From assembly GCF_000758585.1 (NCBI RefSeq), contig NZ_CP009281.1, positions 3,472,001-3,536,000 on the forward strand: a stretch of DNA of 64,000 nt. The letters run 5' to 3'. Made by a program: the position numbers and the translations under genes. Shown here piece after piece: positions 1 to 7,039 of the stretch (the first letter of the stretch is position 1; each line of letters begins with the position of its first letter). The notes under the pieces are model-generated. The model had not been told where the DNA came from and did not search any database. It saw only the letters and a list, made by a program, of their open reading frames with translations. The stretch comes from Paenibacillus sp. FSL R5-0345. GTDB taxonomy: Bacteria > Bacillota > Bacilli > Paenibacillales > Paenibacillaceae.

Positions 1-444
1 CTTCTTTTTACCAGGAACTGCCGTGTTGACATTTAAAAACTTAGATTGACTTTGAATATTACTAGAAACAATATTAACTGTATAATTTCTGAAGTTACCA
101 ATACTAATTTTTCTCAATCCTAGCCTTCTACAAAGCGGAGCATCACAGTAACCAGCGCCACCACAAAGTTTGAAAGCATTTTGCGGTAGAGTAAGATAGT
201 TAACACCTGACCATACAAGACTCCTATCTGTAGATTCAGCATAGTAATATATCTCTCGATTGTTGACTGCCCCACTCAATACCTCTACCGTTTGACCTGG
301 ATTTATTGTGTACCAACCTACCGCTTCATACCAGCTGGGCCAAGGTATTAAGGGGATAGAGCCCTGATTACAGCTTGCAGAGGAGTAATATGCGAAGGCA
401 ACATATACGGTTAAACTCGTATTGTTACGAAAACTAAGTCCCAT
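1..444 (-). CDS. DUF1036-like protein, 3' end beyond the window
   Basis: Open frame of 148 codons read leftwards from an ATG at 444 and still open at base 1, so the C-terminus is missing. An AAAGGAG ribosome site (454-460) lies 9 bases before the start. The protein starts MGLSFRNNTSLTVYVAFAYY and contains W-rich segments (PWPSWYEAVGWYTINPGQ), a YYYAES stretch and several cysteines. The pattern of an N-terminal 'nnt..v.va.aYy', then 'GWytI.PGqt', then 'yYYAes..r..vWsG' resembles DUF1036 proteins, small beta-rich proteins of unknown function. The family call is from motif memory. There is no signal peptide. It stands alone here: what lies to its right is gene debris on the other strand. Confidence 0.6.
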   Translation of the reverse strand, partial: MGLSFRNNTSLTVYVAFAYYSSASCNQGSIPLIPWPSWYEAVGWYTINPGQTVEVLSGAVNNREIYYYAESTDRSLVWSGVNYLTLPQNAFKLCGGAGYCDAPLCRRLGLRKISIGNFRNYTVNIVSSNIQSQSKFLNVNTAVPGKKK

Positions 445-997
445 TGCATTCAGCTCCTTTCATGTTAATAGAATAAAGTATGCAGTTTAATAGAAGAAGG
501 AAATGGACATCAAGAATACAATTTCAAATCGATTGGGCTGCTCATGAGTAAACTTACGATCTGGATTTATGAAGTTCTAGCACTACTTATTACAGTTTCA
601 TTTCACCAAACGTACCTAGATGAATATCTAAAACAAAAGACTGATTAATTCTCTTGCGGTGTCCAGAAAGCCATTTCATGGCTGTTTAGGGCACCTTTCT
701 TTTTTTATATAAGATCTAAGTAAACACCAAAATCCGTTTTTCCTTTGAATCTACTGAAGAAAATGTGATGATACATAGTCATGATATTCTTAAGGTTTAT
801 GAAGATGATGAACGCATTTATGCTGTGCAGGGGCTCGCAGGCTTTATCTATGATGCGGCTATAACTGCCTATGAATTTTCACTTACAACAAAAGAAAAAA
901 TATTTAAAGTAAGTAACTATGGGCTTAATCCATGAACAATTGCTGTCACATTTTAGGTCGAGCTCTTCGTTGTATAGAGTGAAAGGGGGGAGACAGC
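445..997. other. 553-bp stretch of debris between two genes
   Basis: No intact gene seen. It holds a 34-codon plus-strand frame (544-648, MSKLTIWIYEVL...), a terminator-like hairpin (658-706), and a short plus-strand frame ending at 935 whose readable part starts at about 724 and has a candidate ATG at 768-770 (ILKVYEDDERIYAVQ...). Neither frame is recognised and both look like gene remnants. Confidence 0.5.
658..706 (+). terminator. Terminator-like hairpin
   Basis: GGTGTCC and GGGCACC enclose a second AGCC/GGCT stem and are followed by CTTTCTTTTTTT. It follows the 34-codon frame ending at 648. Confidence 0.55.
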
Positions 998-1591
998 TTG
1001 AATGATACGGAGTTAAGTCAGATCATTGCAGATGTGTTGGATGGGGACACAGAAAGATACGAGAAAATCATGGAGGTTTATCAAAAACCGATTTTTCTCT
1101 ACTGTTATCATATGCTGGGCAATTATGCCGAAGCCGAGGAAAACGCACAGGAGGTATTTTTGAAGACATTCCGTACCTTGAAAAAATATACCCAATATCA
1201 GATGGATTTTGGCGCATGGGTATACAAGATTGCCTACCATCAATGTATCGACATCATCCGTAAGCGAAAGTTGGTGAAATATTTGCCTTTCTTTTACCAG
1301 GACGAGAAAGAAAATAATGAAGTCGATTTGCATATTGAAGCCAACTATTTTGATGAATTCGTACATCAAGCCATGGAAAAATTATCAGCTGAAGAGCGTA
1401 ATTTGTTAATCTTACGTTGTGTCGAGGATAAAAGCTACCAGGAGATCGGATTGATTCTGGGCAAAAACAGTGCCAGCCTTCGTAAAAAATACGAACGTGC
1501 ATCTGCAAAATTTCGAAAGTATTATGCTCAAGTGAAGGGAGTGGGAGTGTATGAATATGGACAGGGATCGGGATTTGAAAAAACTGTTTGA
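998..1591 (+). CDS. ECF-type RNA polymerase sigma factor
   Basis: A 197-residue sigma-70 family protein of the extracytoplasmic-function type. Region 2 spans about residues 20-90 (YCYHMLGNYAEAEENAQEVF, then FGAWVYKIAYHQCIDIIRKR). Region 4 spans about 125-175 (LSAEERNLLILRCVEDKSYQEIG). There is no room for regions 1 and 3, as usual for ECF factors. The start is a TTG at 998 preceded by AAAGGGGGGA at 982-991. The next gene starts 41 bases before this one stops, so the two are translationally coupled, and that gene encodes a one-pass membrane protein expected to act as its anti-sigma factor. The signal sensed is not evident. Family assignment is firm; ECF subgroup not determined. Confidence 0.9.
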   Translation: MNDTELSQIIADVLDGDTERYEKIMEVYQKPIFLYCYHMLGNYAEAEENAQEVFLKTFRTLKKYTQYQMDFGAWVYKIAYHQCIDIIRKRKLVKYLPFFYQDEKENNEVDLHIEANYFDEFVHQAMEKLSAEERNLLILRCVEDKSYQEIGLILGKNSASLRKKYERASAKFRKYYAQVKGVGVYEYGQGSGFEKTV

Positions 1592-2501
1592 TGACCCGCG
1601 CATTCCCGACGCCGACTTGTCAGGAAAAGTAATGAGAATATTACATGCTAAGCCACAAGAAAAGGAGAGGTTTTTTATGAAATATAAAGTTGCATTGACT
1701 GCGTGTGTAGGGATGATGTTAATGGCTTCCACAGGTTATGCGGCAGTTCAATATCATTCTTTGAAGAATAAAGATGGCAAAGTCGTATATGAAACTAAAT
1801 CGACCAAAGATTACGTAAAAACAGAATCGAAAGATGAGACAGCGCGGTTCAGGGCATTTTATGAGCTTAAGGATAAGGTGCTAAAGTACGGGGAGGCTGG
1901 GCTGTTCTATATGGTTGCCAATAACCCGAATCATGAAACAATTCTTGGAACGAAGGTGACTGTCTTCCAAGATCTTTCTCAATTACGCGAAAAGATTACG
2001 GATAAATCCATTAAGATCGCAGACAAAGTCAATGGAAATTATACATTCCAAAAGGCGGACGTAATCTTTAAAAATGCTCAGGAAGTGAATCCTCCTTCTT
2101 CGGAAGAAAAAAAGAAAATGGCAGAAAAGCTGAGAAAGCAGGCGGAAGAATCCAATCAGGGATATGCCATGATGCCGGTTGAAATGACAGATCAGTTTTT
2201 CCTTCTCTTTGCTACGTATCAAAACGGCGAAGATAAAATCGGGGTTGATATCACTAATCTGAGCGGAAAGAGCGATTCTACAATGTATATTGACGAGAAC
2301 GTTGAATTTAAGCAGGAGAAGGTTCAAGTGAAGGGAGTAGAAATGCTGCATACAGAATTTACTCCTTCGCAGACGCACGAGCTGAAATGGGTATACGAGA
2401 GTCCAGACAAAAAGGTGAAATACGCCTATACTTTACGTGGAGACATAAATAAAGTAAGCAAAGAAACCCTAATGAAACTTGCCGAAGGCTATTTGGAATA
2501 A
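1551..2501 (+). CDS. Membrane-anchored anti-sigma-like protein with C-terminal DUF4367-like part
   Basis: 316 residues. Residues 1-42 are charged and would face the cytoplasm (RDLKKLFDDPRIPDADLSGKVM). One membrane segment follows at about 43-65 (VALTACVGMMLMASTGYAAV). The remaining ~250 residues are extracytoplasmic and hydrophilic. The C-terminal part ends with a W-V-Y-E..KKVKYAYTLRGDI..S.ETLMKLAEGYLE pattern like the DUF4367/LolA-like tail common in Firmicute anti-sigma factors. It overlaps the ECF sigma gene by 41 bases, the usual arrangement for a sigma/anti-sigma pair. No zinc-binding HxxxCxxC motif of ZAS anti-sigma factors was seen. The role is inferred from topology and context. Confidence 0.7.
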   Translation: MNMDRDRDLKKLFDDPRIPDADLSGKVMRILHAKPQEKERFFMKYKVALTACVGMMLMASTGYAAVQYHSLKNKDGKVVYETKSTKDYVKTESKDETARFRAFYELKDKVLKYGEAGLFYMVANNPNHETILGTKVTVFQDLSQLREKITDKSIKIADKVNGNYTFQKADVIFKNAQEVNPPSSEEKKKMAEKLRKQAEESNQGYAMMPVEMTDQFFLLFATYQNGEDKIGVDITNLSGKSDSTMYIDENVEFKQEKVQVKGVEMLHTEFTPSQTHELKWVYESPDKKVKYAYTLRGDINKVSKETLMKLAEGYLE

Positions 2502-2550
2502 TAATTATCGTTTCAAAGCACCGATTTTAATTCCGTGGAACAATTCAAAA

Positions 2551-2595
2551 GAACGGCCGCTGTTCGCATCGTTTGCGACAGGGCCGTTTTTTTGT
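2551..2595 (+). terminator. Rho-independent terminator after the anti-sigma-like gene
   Basis: Strong stem ACGGCC...GGCCGT with inner CTGT/ACAG and CGCA/TGCG pairing, followed by seven T. It lies 50 bases after the stop at 2501 and just inside the 3' side of the convergent MBL gene. Confidence 0.85.
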
Positions 2596-2618
2596 TTTTC
2601 ATAGTTAGCTGTAAATTG

Positions 2619-3641
2619 CTATTCTTGCCAAACTCTCATAGGGTCCCATGGCTTGATCTGATTGCTATATTTCACAGCCAAAAAATCTTTCATGTCTTCC
2701 AGCTTAGCAGGCACCTCGTTCCAAACTGGAAGGGGTGGTAACCCACGTTTACTTTTCAATAGGATATCCACTGTAACATACAAGCGTTCTGGCTGAATCC
2801 AATGAAGGAAGCGGGAAATATCAATTTGCTTGGTCAGGGACAAGGAATCAATTTCGTCATTGTAATGCTTGTTGAACTCGCTGATCAGGTTCAGGAGGTA
2901 GTCTCTCTGCTCCTTCACGAATTCTAGGCCACAAATGGCGCCATGTCCTGGAACAACGATTTCGGGTTTAATTTCATCAATAATGCGATCAAGCACTTTA
3001 ACCCAATTGAGGGTTCCCTCTTCGCTGTATGCCGTACAACCGTTAAACACGACATCGCCAGCGAACAGCACTTTTTCTTTTGGCATCCATAACAGCAAGT
3101 CACTGTCAGAGTGGGCTGGAGCTACGTTGTAAATCATAACTTCCGTATCGTCAAGACGGATGTTGATATCGTCCTTTATCTCAATATTCGGGAGCACCCA
3201 TTCTACGCCTTCCAGGTCAAATCCTTCAAATTCCGCTGCAAAAAACCGCTCGCCTGGAGTCGATTCTGTAGAATCCTTTCCTCTTCTGATGACGCTGTCC
3301 ATCCAGGTGATATTTTCATTGAGACGCTCTCTGGAGGCTTCCTTGTGCATAATAATGCAAGCATCTTCAAACACTTTGTTTCCCCAGGCATGGTCGCTGT
3401 TATAGTGCGAGTTCACCACATATGCGGGAGAGCGGCCGTTGCTTACTTCCATAAAAGCCTCTCTCATTTCCCGGGCATGGAACAAATCGAAGAACGTGTC
3501 ATACACCAGCCCTTCACCCTTGTTGATGAACCCGGCATTGGCCCAACTGATCCCGCGATACGGCGAAATACCAGCAAATACGCCATCTGCGACTTCAAAA
3601 AATTTAACGCGAGGTTTTTGGATAATACGTCCATACTTCAT
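2619..3641 (-). CDS. MBL-fold metallo-hydrolase
   Basis: 340 residues, metallo-beta-lactamase superfamily. Metal-ligand motifs are visible in order: H79-Y-N-S-D83-H84, H177 in APAHSDSD, D196 in LFAGDVVF and H233 in VPGHG. The first motif reads HxNxDH instead of the usual HxHxDH, so one zinc ligand of site 1 is replaced by asparagine; the rest is intact. No signal peptide, so probably cytoplasmic. Substrate unknown. The start ATG has an AAGGAGA site. A good minus-strand promoter lies upstream: TTGCAT at 3720-3725 and TATAAT at 3697-3702 with a 17-base spacer, overlapped by a long palindrome (3711-3752) and followed by TGACTAAGTCA (3684-3694). This suggests repressor control, possibly by the divergent TetR gene. 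Confidence 0.85.
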   Translation of the reverse strand: MKYGRIIQKPRVKFFEVADGVFAGISPYRGISWANAGFINKGEGLVYDTFFDLFHAREMREAFMEVSNGRSPAYVVNSHYNSDHAWGNKVFEDACIIMHKEASRERLNENITWMDSVIRRGKDSTESTPGERFFAAEFEGFDLEGVEWVLPNIEIKDDINIRLDDTEVMIYNVAPAHSDSDLLLWMPKEKVLFAGDVVFNGCTAYSEEGTLNWVKVLDRIIDEIKPEIVVPGHGAICGLEFVKEQRDYLLNLISEFNKHYNDEIDSLSLTKQIDISRFLHWIQPERLYVTVDILLKSKRGLPPLPVWNEVPAKLEDMKDFLAVKYSNQIKPWDPMRVWQE

Positions 3642-3683
3642 AAAAATTCTCCTTTATGTATATGTTTTTAGGATAAGGCATAC

Positions 3684-3694
3684 TGACTAAGTCA
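3684..3694. promoter_or_regulatory. Palindrome TGACT-A-AGTCA next to the MBL gene -10 box
   Basis: Perfect 11-bp palindrome immediately downstream of the minus-strand -10 box TATAAT (3697-3702). The position suits a repressor operator. The binding protein is unknown. Confidence 0.45.
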
Positions 3695-3696
3695 TT

Positions 3697-3725
3697 ATTA
3701 TAGAGAATGAAAACAATAAATGCAA
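3697..3725 (-). promoter_or_regulatory. Promoter of the MBL-fold gene
   Basis: On the minus strand: -35 TTGCAT (3720-3725), 17-base spacer, -10 TATAAT (3697-3702), about 55 bases before the start codon at 3641. The -35 box lies inside the 3711-3752 palindrome. Confidence 0.6.
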
Positions 3726-3752
3726 GCGAGTACTTGCTTGCATTTATTGTTT
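3711..3752. promoter_or_regulatory. 17-bp perfect inverted repeat between the MBL and TetR genes
   Basis: Arms 3711-3727 (AAACAATAAATGCAAGC) and 3736-3752 match perfectly around an 8-base loop. There is no T-run on either side, so a terminator is less likely than an operator. The left arm covers the -35 box of the MBL gene. Confidence 0.55.
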
Positions 3753-3767
3753 GCGATATGATAGTAA

Positions 3768-3953
3768 AAGGGCACGATTATAGGAATGGGGACGGTACCG
3801 AATTGCTGCGCAATCGAGACCGAACAATGGCTGTTGCCCTCTGACCGAATCCAGATTACATTTGATAAATTAGGCACGCTCACGCAATTGGTGCCTGATC
3901 ATGTCAAGATTACGGAACCAAGCCGCTGGGAAAAAAGAAGCGATTTATCTTAA
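3768..3953 (+). pseudogene. 3' remnant of a fumarylacetoacetate-hydrolase-family gene
   Basis: An open stretch bounded on the left by TAA (3765-3767) and ending in TAA at 3951-3953. The translation reads GTIIGMGTVPNCCAIE, then QWLLPSDRIQITFDKLGTLTQ, then a short tail. This resembles the C-terminal end of FAH-family hydrolases, where a G-T-P-G-C segment is followed by a 'L.PGD.v.i....GTL.n' strand pair. Only about 60 codons remain, without a plausible start or ribosome site, so it is a fragment. The family call is from motif recognition and is moderately sure. Confidence 0.5.
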
Positions 3954-3977
3954 ATAAACGTTTATCAAAATGATAAA
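3954..3977. promoter_or_regulatory. Candidate TetR operator (overlapping palindromes)
   Basis: ATAAACGTTTAT (3954-3965) overlaps TTTATCA-AAA-TGATAAA (3961-3977). Both are perfect inverted repeats and lie 70-90 bases before the TetR start, the usual place for an autoregulatory operator. Confidence 0.55.
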
Positions 3978-4045
3978 CTCCGACTCTGCTTCATCTGCAG
4001 AACTTGTAGTAGAATAGGGTTAACATATGCAAAAGGAGAAATACA

Positions 4046-4627
4046 ATGCAAACTTCAGACAGAATCATTGAAGCCGCGACACGGCTCATCAAAAAGAATG
4101 GCTATCGGGGAGTTAGCACCAAAGCCATTGCAACGGAAGCTAAAGTCAATGAATCTACGATTTTCCGGCAATTTGGAAGTAAGCAAGGCATATTGGAAGC
4201 CATCATTGAAAGACATTCGGATATTCCGCAATTTGAGAAGCTGTTAAAAGAGGACACGACCGATAATCCGGAAGTCGATCTGTTGAATATAAGTCAGCAG
4301 TACCGTTTGTTTTTTCATAAAAATGCGGACATCATTTTGATTGGCATCCGCGACAAAGGAATGCTTCCCGAATTAGACAGAGTTCTCGCCGATCCGCCGG
4401 CGAAGCTTCACTCCTTGCTGGTTGAATATTTTGAACGCTTGCAGAAGAAAAAAGTTATCGCCAAACAGGATGAGCGTCTTGTCGCAATGTCTTTTCTCTC
4501 GATGTGCTACGGATTTCAGATGAGCGAGCTGATTCACCGGCAATATCAATCCCAATTTGTCACCGAGGAAGAGTTCTACAACCATAGTGTCTCATTGTTT
4601 GTTAAAGGAATTTCAGCTCAGCCATAA
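4046..4627 (+). CDS. TetR/AcrR-family transcriptional regulator
   Basis: 193 residues. The N-terminal helix-turn-helix domain covers about residues 5-52: RIIEAATRLIKKNGYRGVSTKAIA, then KVNESTIFRQFGSKQGIL, the classic TetR signature. The C-terminal two thirds is helical and divergent, as expected for the ligand-binding part. The start ATG follows AAAGGAGAAATACA. Upstream lie overlapping palindromes (3954-3977) likely bound by this protein, and further away the palindromes over the MBL gene promoter. The effector is unknown. Confidence 0.9.
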   Translation: MQTSDRIIEAATRLIKKNGYRGVSTKAIATEAKVNESTIFRQFGSKQGILEAIIERHSDIPQFEKLLKEDTTDNPEVDLLNISQQYRLFFHKNADIILIGIRDKGMLPELDRVLADPPAKLHSLLVEYFERLQKKKVIAKQDERLVAMSFLSMCYGFQMSELIHRQYQSQFVTEEEFYNHSVSLFVKGISAQP

Positions 4628-4659
4628 GCATTATTAATTTTTATATTGAGAAGTCTAAA

Positions 4660-4833
4660 CTTACGTGAACAGACTGAGTCTGGAAACACGGTGTTACAAT
4701 CCATTCATCAAATGGAAGAGCATGCAGCGACGGTTGATGATGTGATGCATATTAAGCATGGAACAAACGTTGCAGATGGAACATTGGAGAAGTAAAAGGT
4801 AATCCTTCCACGCTGGAGGATGCCTTTTTTGCT
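4660..4833 (+). pseudogene. Degenerate copy of the 3' part of a BcrA-like ABC ATPase gene
   Basis: About 170 bases align nearly colinearly with the ABC ATPase gene at 36725-36897 in this window. Shared stretches include TTACGTGAAC, CGGTTGATGA, ATTAAGCATGGAACAA and TGCAGATGGAACATTGGA, with scattered substitutions and small indels that break the frame. It corresponds to the region around the H-loop through the D-loop-distal end of the ATPase. It has no start and no transporter gene beside it, so it is a fragment. Confidence 0.8.
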
Positions 4834-4903
4834 CATGGATGTAGTTTTTAGTAATGGAAAATAAAATACGTGGATGCATTATAAAAACATGACTCATTAA
4901 ATT

Positions 4904-4933
4904 AAGCCCTATTTTTTCTAGGGCTTTTTTTGT
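4904..4933 (+). terminator. Rho-independent terminator
   Basis: AAGCCCTA / TAGGGCTT stem with a 7-base loop followed by a T-run. It follows the ABC ATPase fragment and precedes the sugar transporter promoter. Confidence 0.75.
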
Positions 4934-5049
4934 TTGGGACCTCAGGATTGTATTTGGTCTATACTCAAACTTTCGAGTCAGAGTTATTGTACAGCTTTAA
5001 ATCAAGACAATCATGCCTATTAGATTGGAATTATCCAAGGCTGCACTTA

Positions 5050-5113
5050 CTTAAAATCTTATAAGAAATTCTTGAAATCACAGAAATTTATCCGGGTAGT
5101 GGGATGCTATTAT
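5050..5113 (+). promoter_or_regulatory. Promoter with putative AraC-type activator element, ABC transporter operon
   Basis: A 40-base element (5050-5089) starts CTTAAAATCTTATAAG and contains AGAAATT twice, 18 bases apart. It lies 58 bases (start to start) before a TG-C-TATTAT extended -10 box (TATTAT 5108-5113). The same element, with a few changes and exactly the same 58-base distance to TATGAT, is found at 15932-15995. No good -35 box is present, as expected for an activator-dependent promoter. The likely activator is the AraC-type response regulator encoded at 10651. Confidence 0.7.
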
Positions 5114-5142
5114 ACAAATATAAATAAAGACGAGGTGATGAT

Positions 5143-6090
5143 ATGCAAGCTAAATTGGCAGCGGACGCCATTCCCCTCACCAAAAAGCGAAATTCATGGA
5201 TAAGAACGATAAAAAAGTATAAAGTGATGTACGCTCTCTTGTTCCCGGCATTACTTTACTTTGCCGTTTTCAAATACATTCCTATGGCGGGAATCATTAT
5301 TGCTTTTAAAAACTATAACCTAACATTGGGACTATGGGATAGTCCGTGGGTGGGATTTAGAAATTTTACAGATTTTATGAACGGCGTTTATTTCTGGGAC
5401 ATCATGAGAAATACGATAATCATATCGCTGTATAAGCTATTGTTCGGGTTCTCAGCTCCTATCATACTTGCTTTGCTGCTTAATGAAGTTTATACCCAAT
5501 GGTTTAAGAAAATCGTACAAACGATCACTTATTTACCCCACTTTCTATCATGGGTCATTGTTTATGGAATGATGGTGGCATTATTAGCCCCAGGCGATGG
5601 TCTTTTTAACATGATTTTGAAGGAAACCGGAGTTGAACCAATCTCATTCCTAACGGAACCTGCCTGGGGCAGACTGCTGATCATCTTATCTGAAATATGG
5701 AAGGATATTGGATGGGGAGCAATATTGTACCTTGCAGCATTAGCAGGAATCGATCCAAGCTTATATGAAGCGGCTAGAATTGATGGCGCTTCCAAATGGA
5801 GACAGCTATGGCATGTAACACTTCCCGGCATTCGAGGCGTGATGATTTTGATGCTGATCCTTAAATTAAGCCATATTCTGGATGCAGGTTTTGACCAAAT
5901 ATTCATGTTTGCCAACAGCTTTAATCAGGAGAAGATCGACATTATCGACACATGGGTATACCGTGAAGGGCTCGAGCGACTTAAGATTGGCTTGGCTACT
6001 GCTGTGGGATTGTTTAAAGCGGTCATCGGATTTGTTTTAGTGTTGGCAGCGAATAAGCTCGCCAAAAAATTCGATGGGCAAATTTGGTGA
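5143..6090 (+). CDS. Sugar ABC transporter permease, LplB type
   Basis: 315 residues, inner-membrane permease of a binding-protein-dependent carbohydrate importer. A cytoplasmic N-terminus is followed by six predicted membrane segments. The loop that docks to the ATPase is visible at about residues 205-225 (EAARIDGASKWRQLW, then LPGI). The N-terminal KYKVMYALLFPALLYFAVFKYIP pattern is typical of LplB/YteP-type permeases of oligosaccharide transporters. The start has a GAGGTGAT site. First gene of a permease-permease-binding protein operon. As usual for this family no ATPase gene is present; a shared MsmX-type ATPase elsewhere would be needed. Confidence 0.92.
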   Translation: MQAKLAADAIPLTKKRNSWIRTIKKYKVMYALLFPALLYFAVFKYIPMAGIIIAFKNYNLTLGLWDSPWVGFRNFTDFMNGVYFWDIMRNTIIISLYKLLFGFSAPIILALLLNEVYTQWFKKIVQTITYLPHFLSWVIVYGMMVALLAPGDGLFNMILKETGVEPISFLTEPAWGRLLIILSEIWKDIGWGAILYLAALAGIDPSLYEAARIDGASKWRQLWHVTLPGIRGVMILMLILKLSHILDAGFDQIFMFANSFNQEKIDIIDTWVYREGLERLKIGLATAVGLFKAVIGFVLVLAANKLAKKFDGQIW

Positions 6091-6103
6091 GGTGGTTATC
6101 AAT

Positions 6104-6973
6104 ATGATTAATTTGACAATCGGAGAAAAGGTCTGGCAAGCAGTCGTTTATTTTATTCTTATTTTGCTAGCTCTACTTTGCTTACTACCCTTTCTATATG
6201 TGGTTGCTGTTTCAGTGACGCCAGAATCGGAAGTGTTAAGAAGAGGAATTGTTATTATACCAGAATCCTTTACCTTTCTTGCCTACAAAGAAGTATTCAT
6301 TTCTCATGGTATCGGGCAAGCGTATAAAATTACATTGTTTCGAACGATAGTAGGCACTGCTCTCAATGTGTTCTTTACGGTAATAGCGGCATATCCGTTA
6401 TCCAAAAAATATTTGCCGGGTCGAAGCCCATTTTTACTATTCATTGTCTTTACCATGATGTTTGGGGGAGGATTAATTCCGACTTATTTACTAGTCCGCT
6501 CACTGGGATTGCTAAACAGTCCGTGGGTATTGATTATTCCAAATCTCATTAGTGCATTTAATCTGGTGATCATTAAAGGCTTTTTCGAGCAATTGCCTTC
6601 TGAAATCGAGGAATCAGCGAGGGTAGACGGTGCAAGTGAGCTTCAGTCGTTATGGCGGATCATTTTACCCCTGTCCTTGCCCGTCCTTTCCACAATTTCC
6701 TTATTTTACGCAGTCGGGCATTGGAATAGTTATTTCGATGCTATTGTTTATATCAATGATTCCAACTTAATGCCGCTTCAAGTGATCTTGCGCAACATCC
6801 TGCTTAACGTCGCAACACAAAGTGCTGATTCGCTTGCCAATACCGGAGCTGTTAGTACGTTCGCTATACAAATGGCAGCAGTTGTCGTGACTACTGTTCC
6901 GATTTTGATTGTTTACCCATTTATGCAAAAGCATTTTACCAAAGGTGTACTCTTGGGATCGGTTAAAGGTTAA
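6104..6973 (+). CDS. Sugar ABC transporter permease, LplC/YtcP type
   Basis: 289 residues from the ATG at 6104, preceded by GTGAGGTGG. An in-frame ATG at 6074 would overlap the upstream gene and lacks a good ribosome site. Six membrane segments and the EAA loop at about residues 180-200 (ESARVDGASELQSLW, then ILPLSLP). The N-terminal 'LLPFLYVVAVSVTPESEV' segment is typical for carbohydrate permeases of the LplC/YtcP group. It forms the heterodimeric channel with the product of 5143. 13-base gap to the upstream gene. Confidence 0.92.
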   Translation: MINLTIGEKVWQAVVYFILILLALLCLLPFLYVVAVSVTPESEVLRRGIVIIPESFTFLAYKEVFISHGIGQAYKITLFRTIVGTALNVFFTVIAAYPLSKKYLPGRSPFLLFIVFTMMFGGGLIPTYLLVRSLGLLNSPWVLIIPNLISAFNLVIIKGFFEQLPSEIEESARVDGASELQSLWRIILPLSLPVLSTISLFYAVGHWNSYFDAIVYINDSNLMPLQVILRNILLNVATQSADSLANTGAVSTFAIQMAAVVVTTVPILIVYPFMQKHFTKGVLLGSVKG

Positions 6974-7039
6974 CAAGACATTCCAACCTAAGTTGTTACG
7001 GGGAAACCGTGATAATATAGAAGCAAAGGAGAGGTCATT

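Noticed and set aside
1013-1369. Long minus-strand frame over the sigma factor gene
   Set aside because: Shadow of the real gene; no ribosome site and no recognisable protein pattern.
3111-3671. 186-codon plus-strand frame over the MBL gene
   Set aside because: Antisense shadow; the minus-strand frame carries the MBL motifs and a promoter.
5143-6973. Search for an ATPase gene in the sugar transporter operon
   Set aside because: None present; this transporter class normally uses a shared MsmX-type ATPase encoded elsewhere, so the absence is not a finding.
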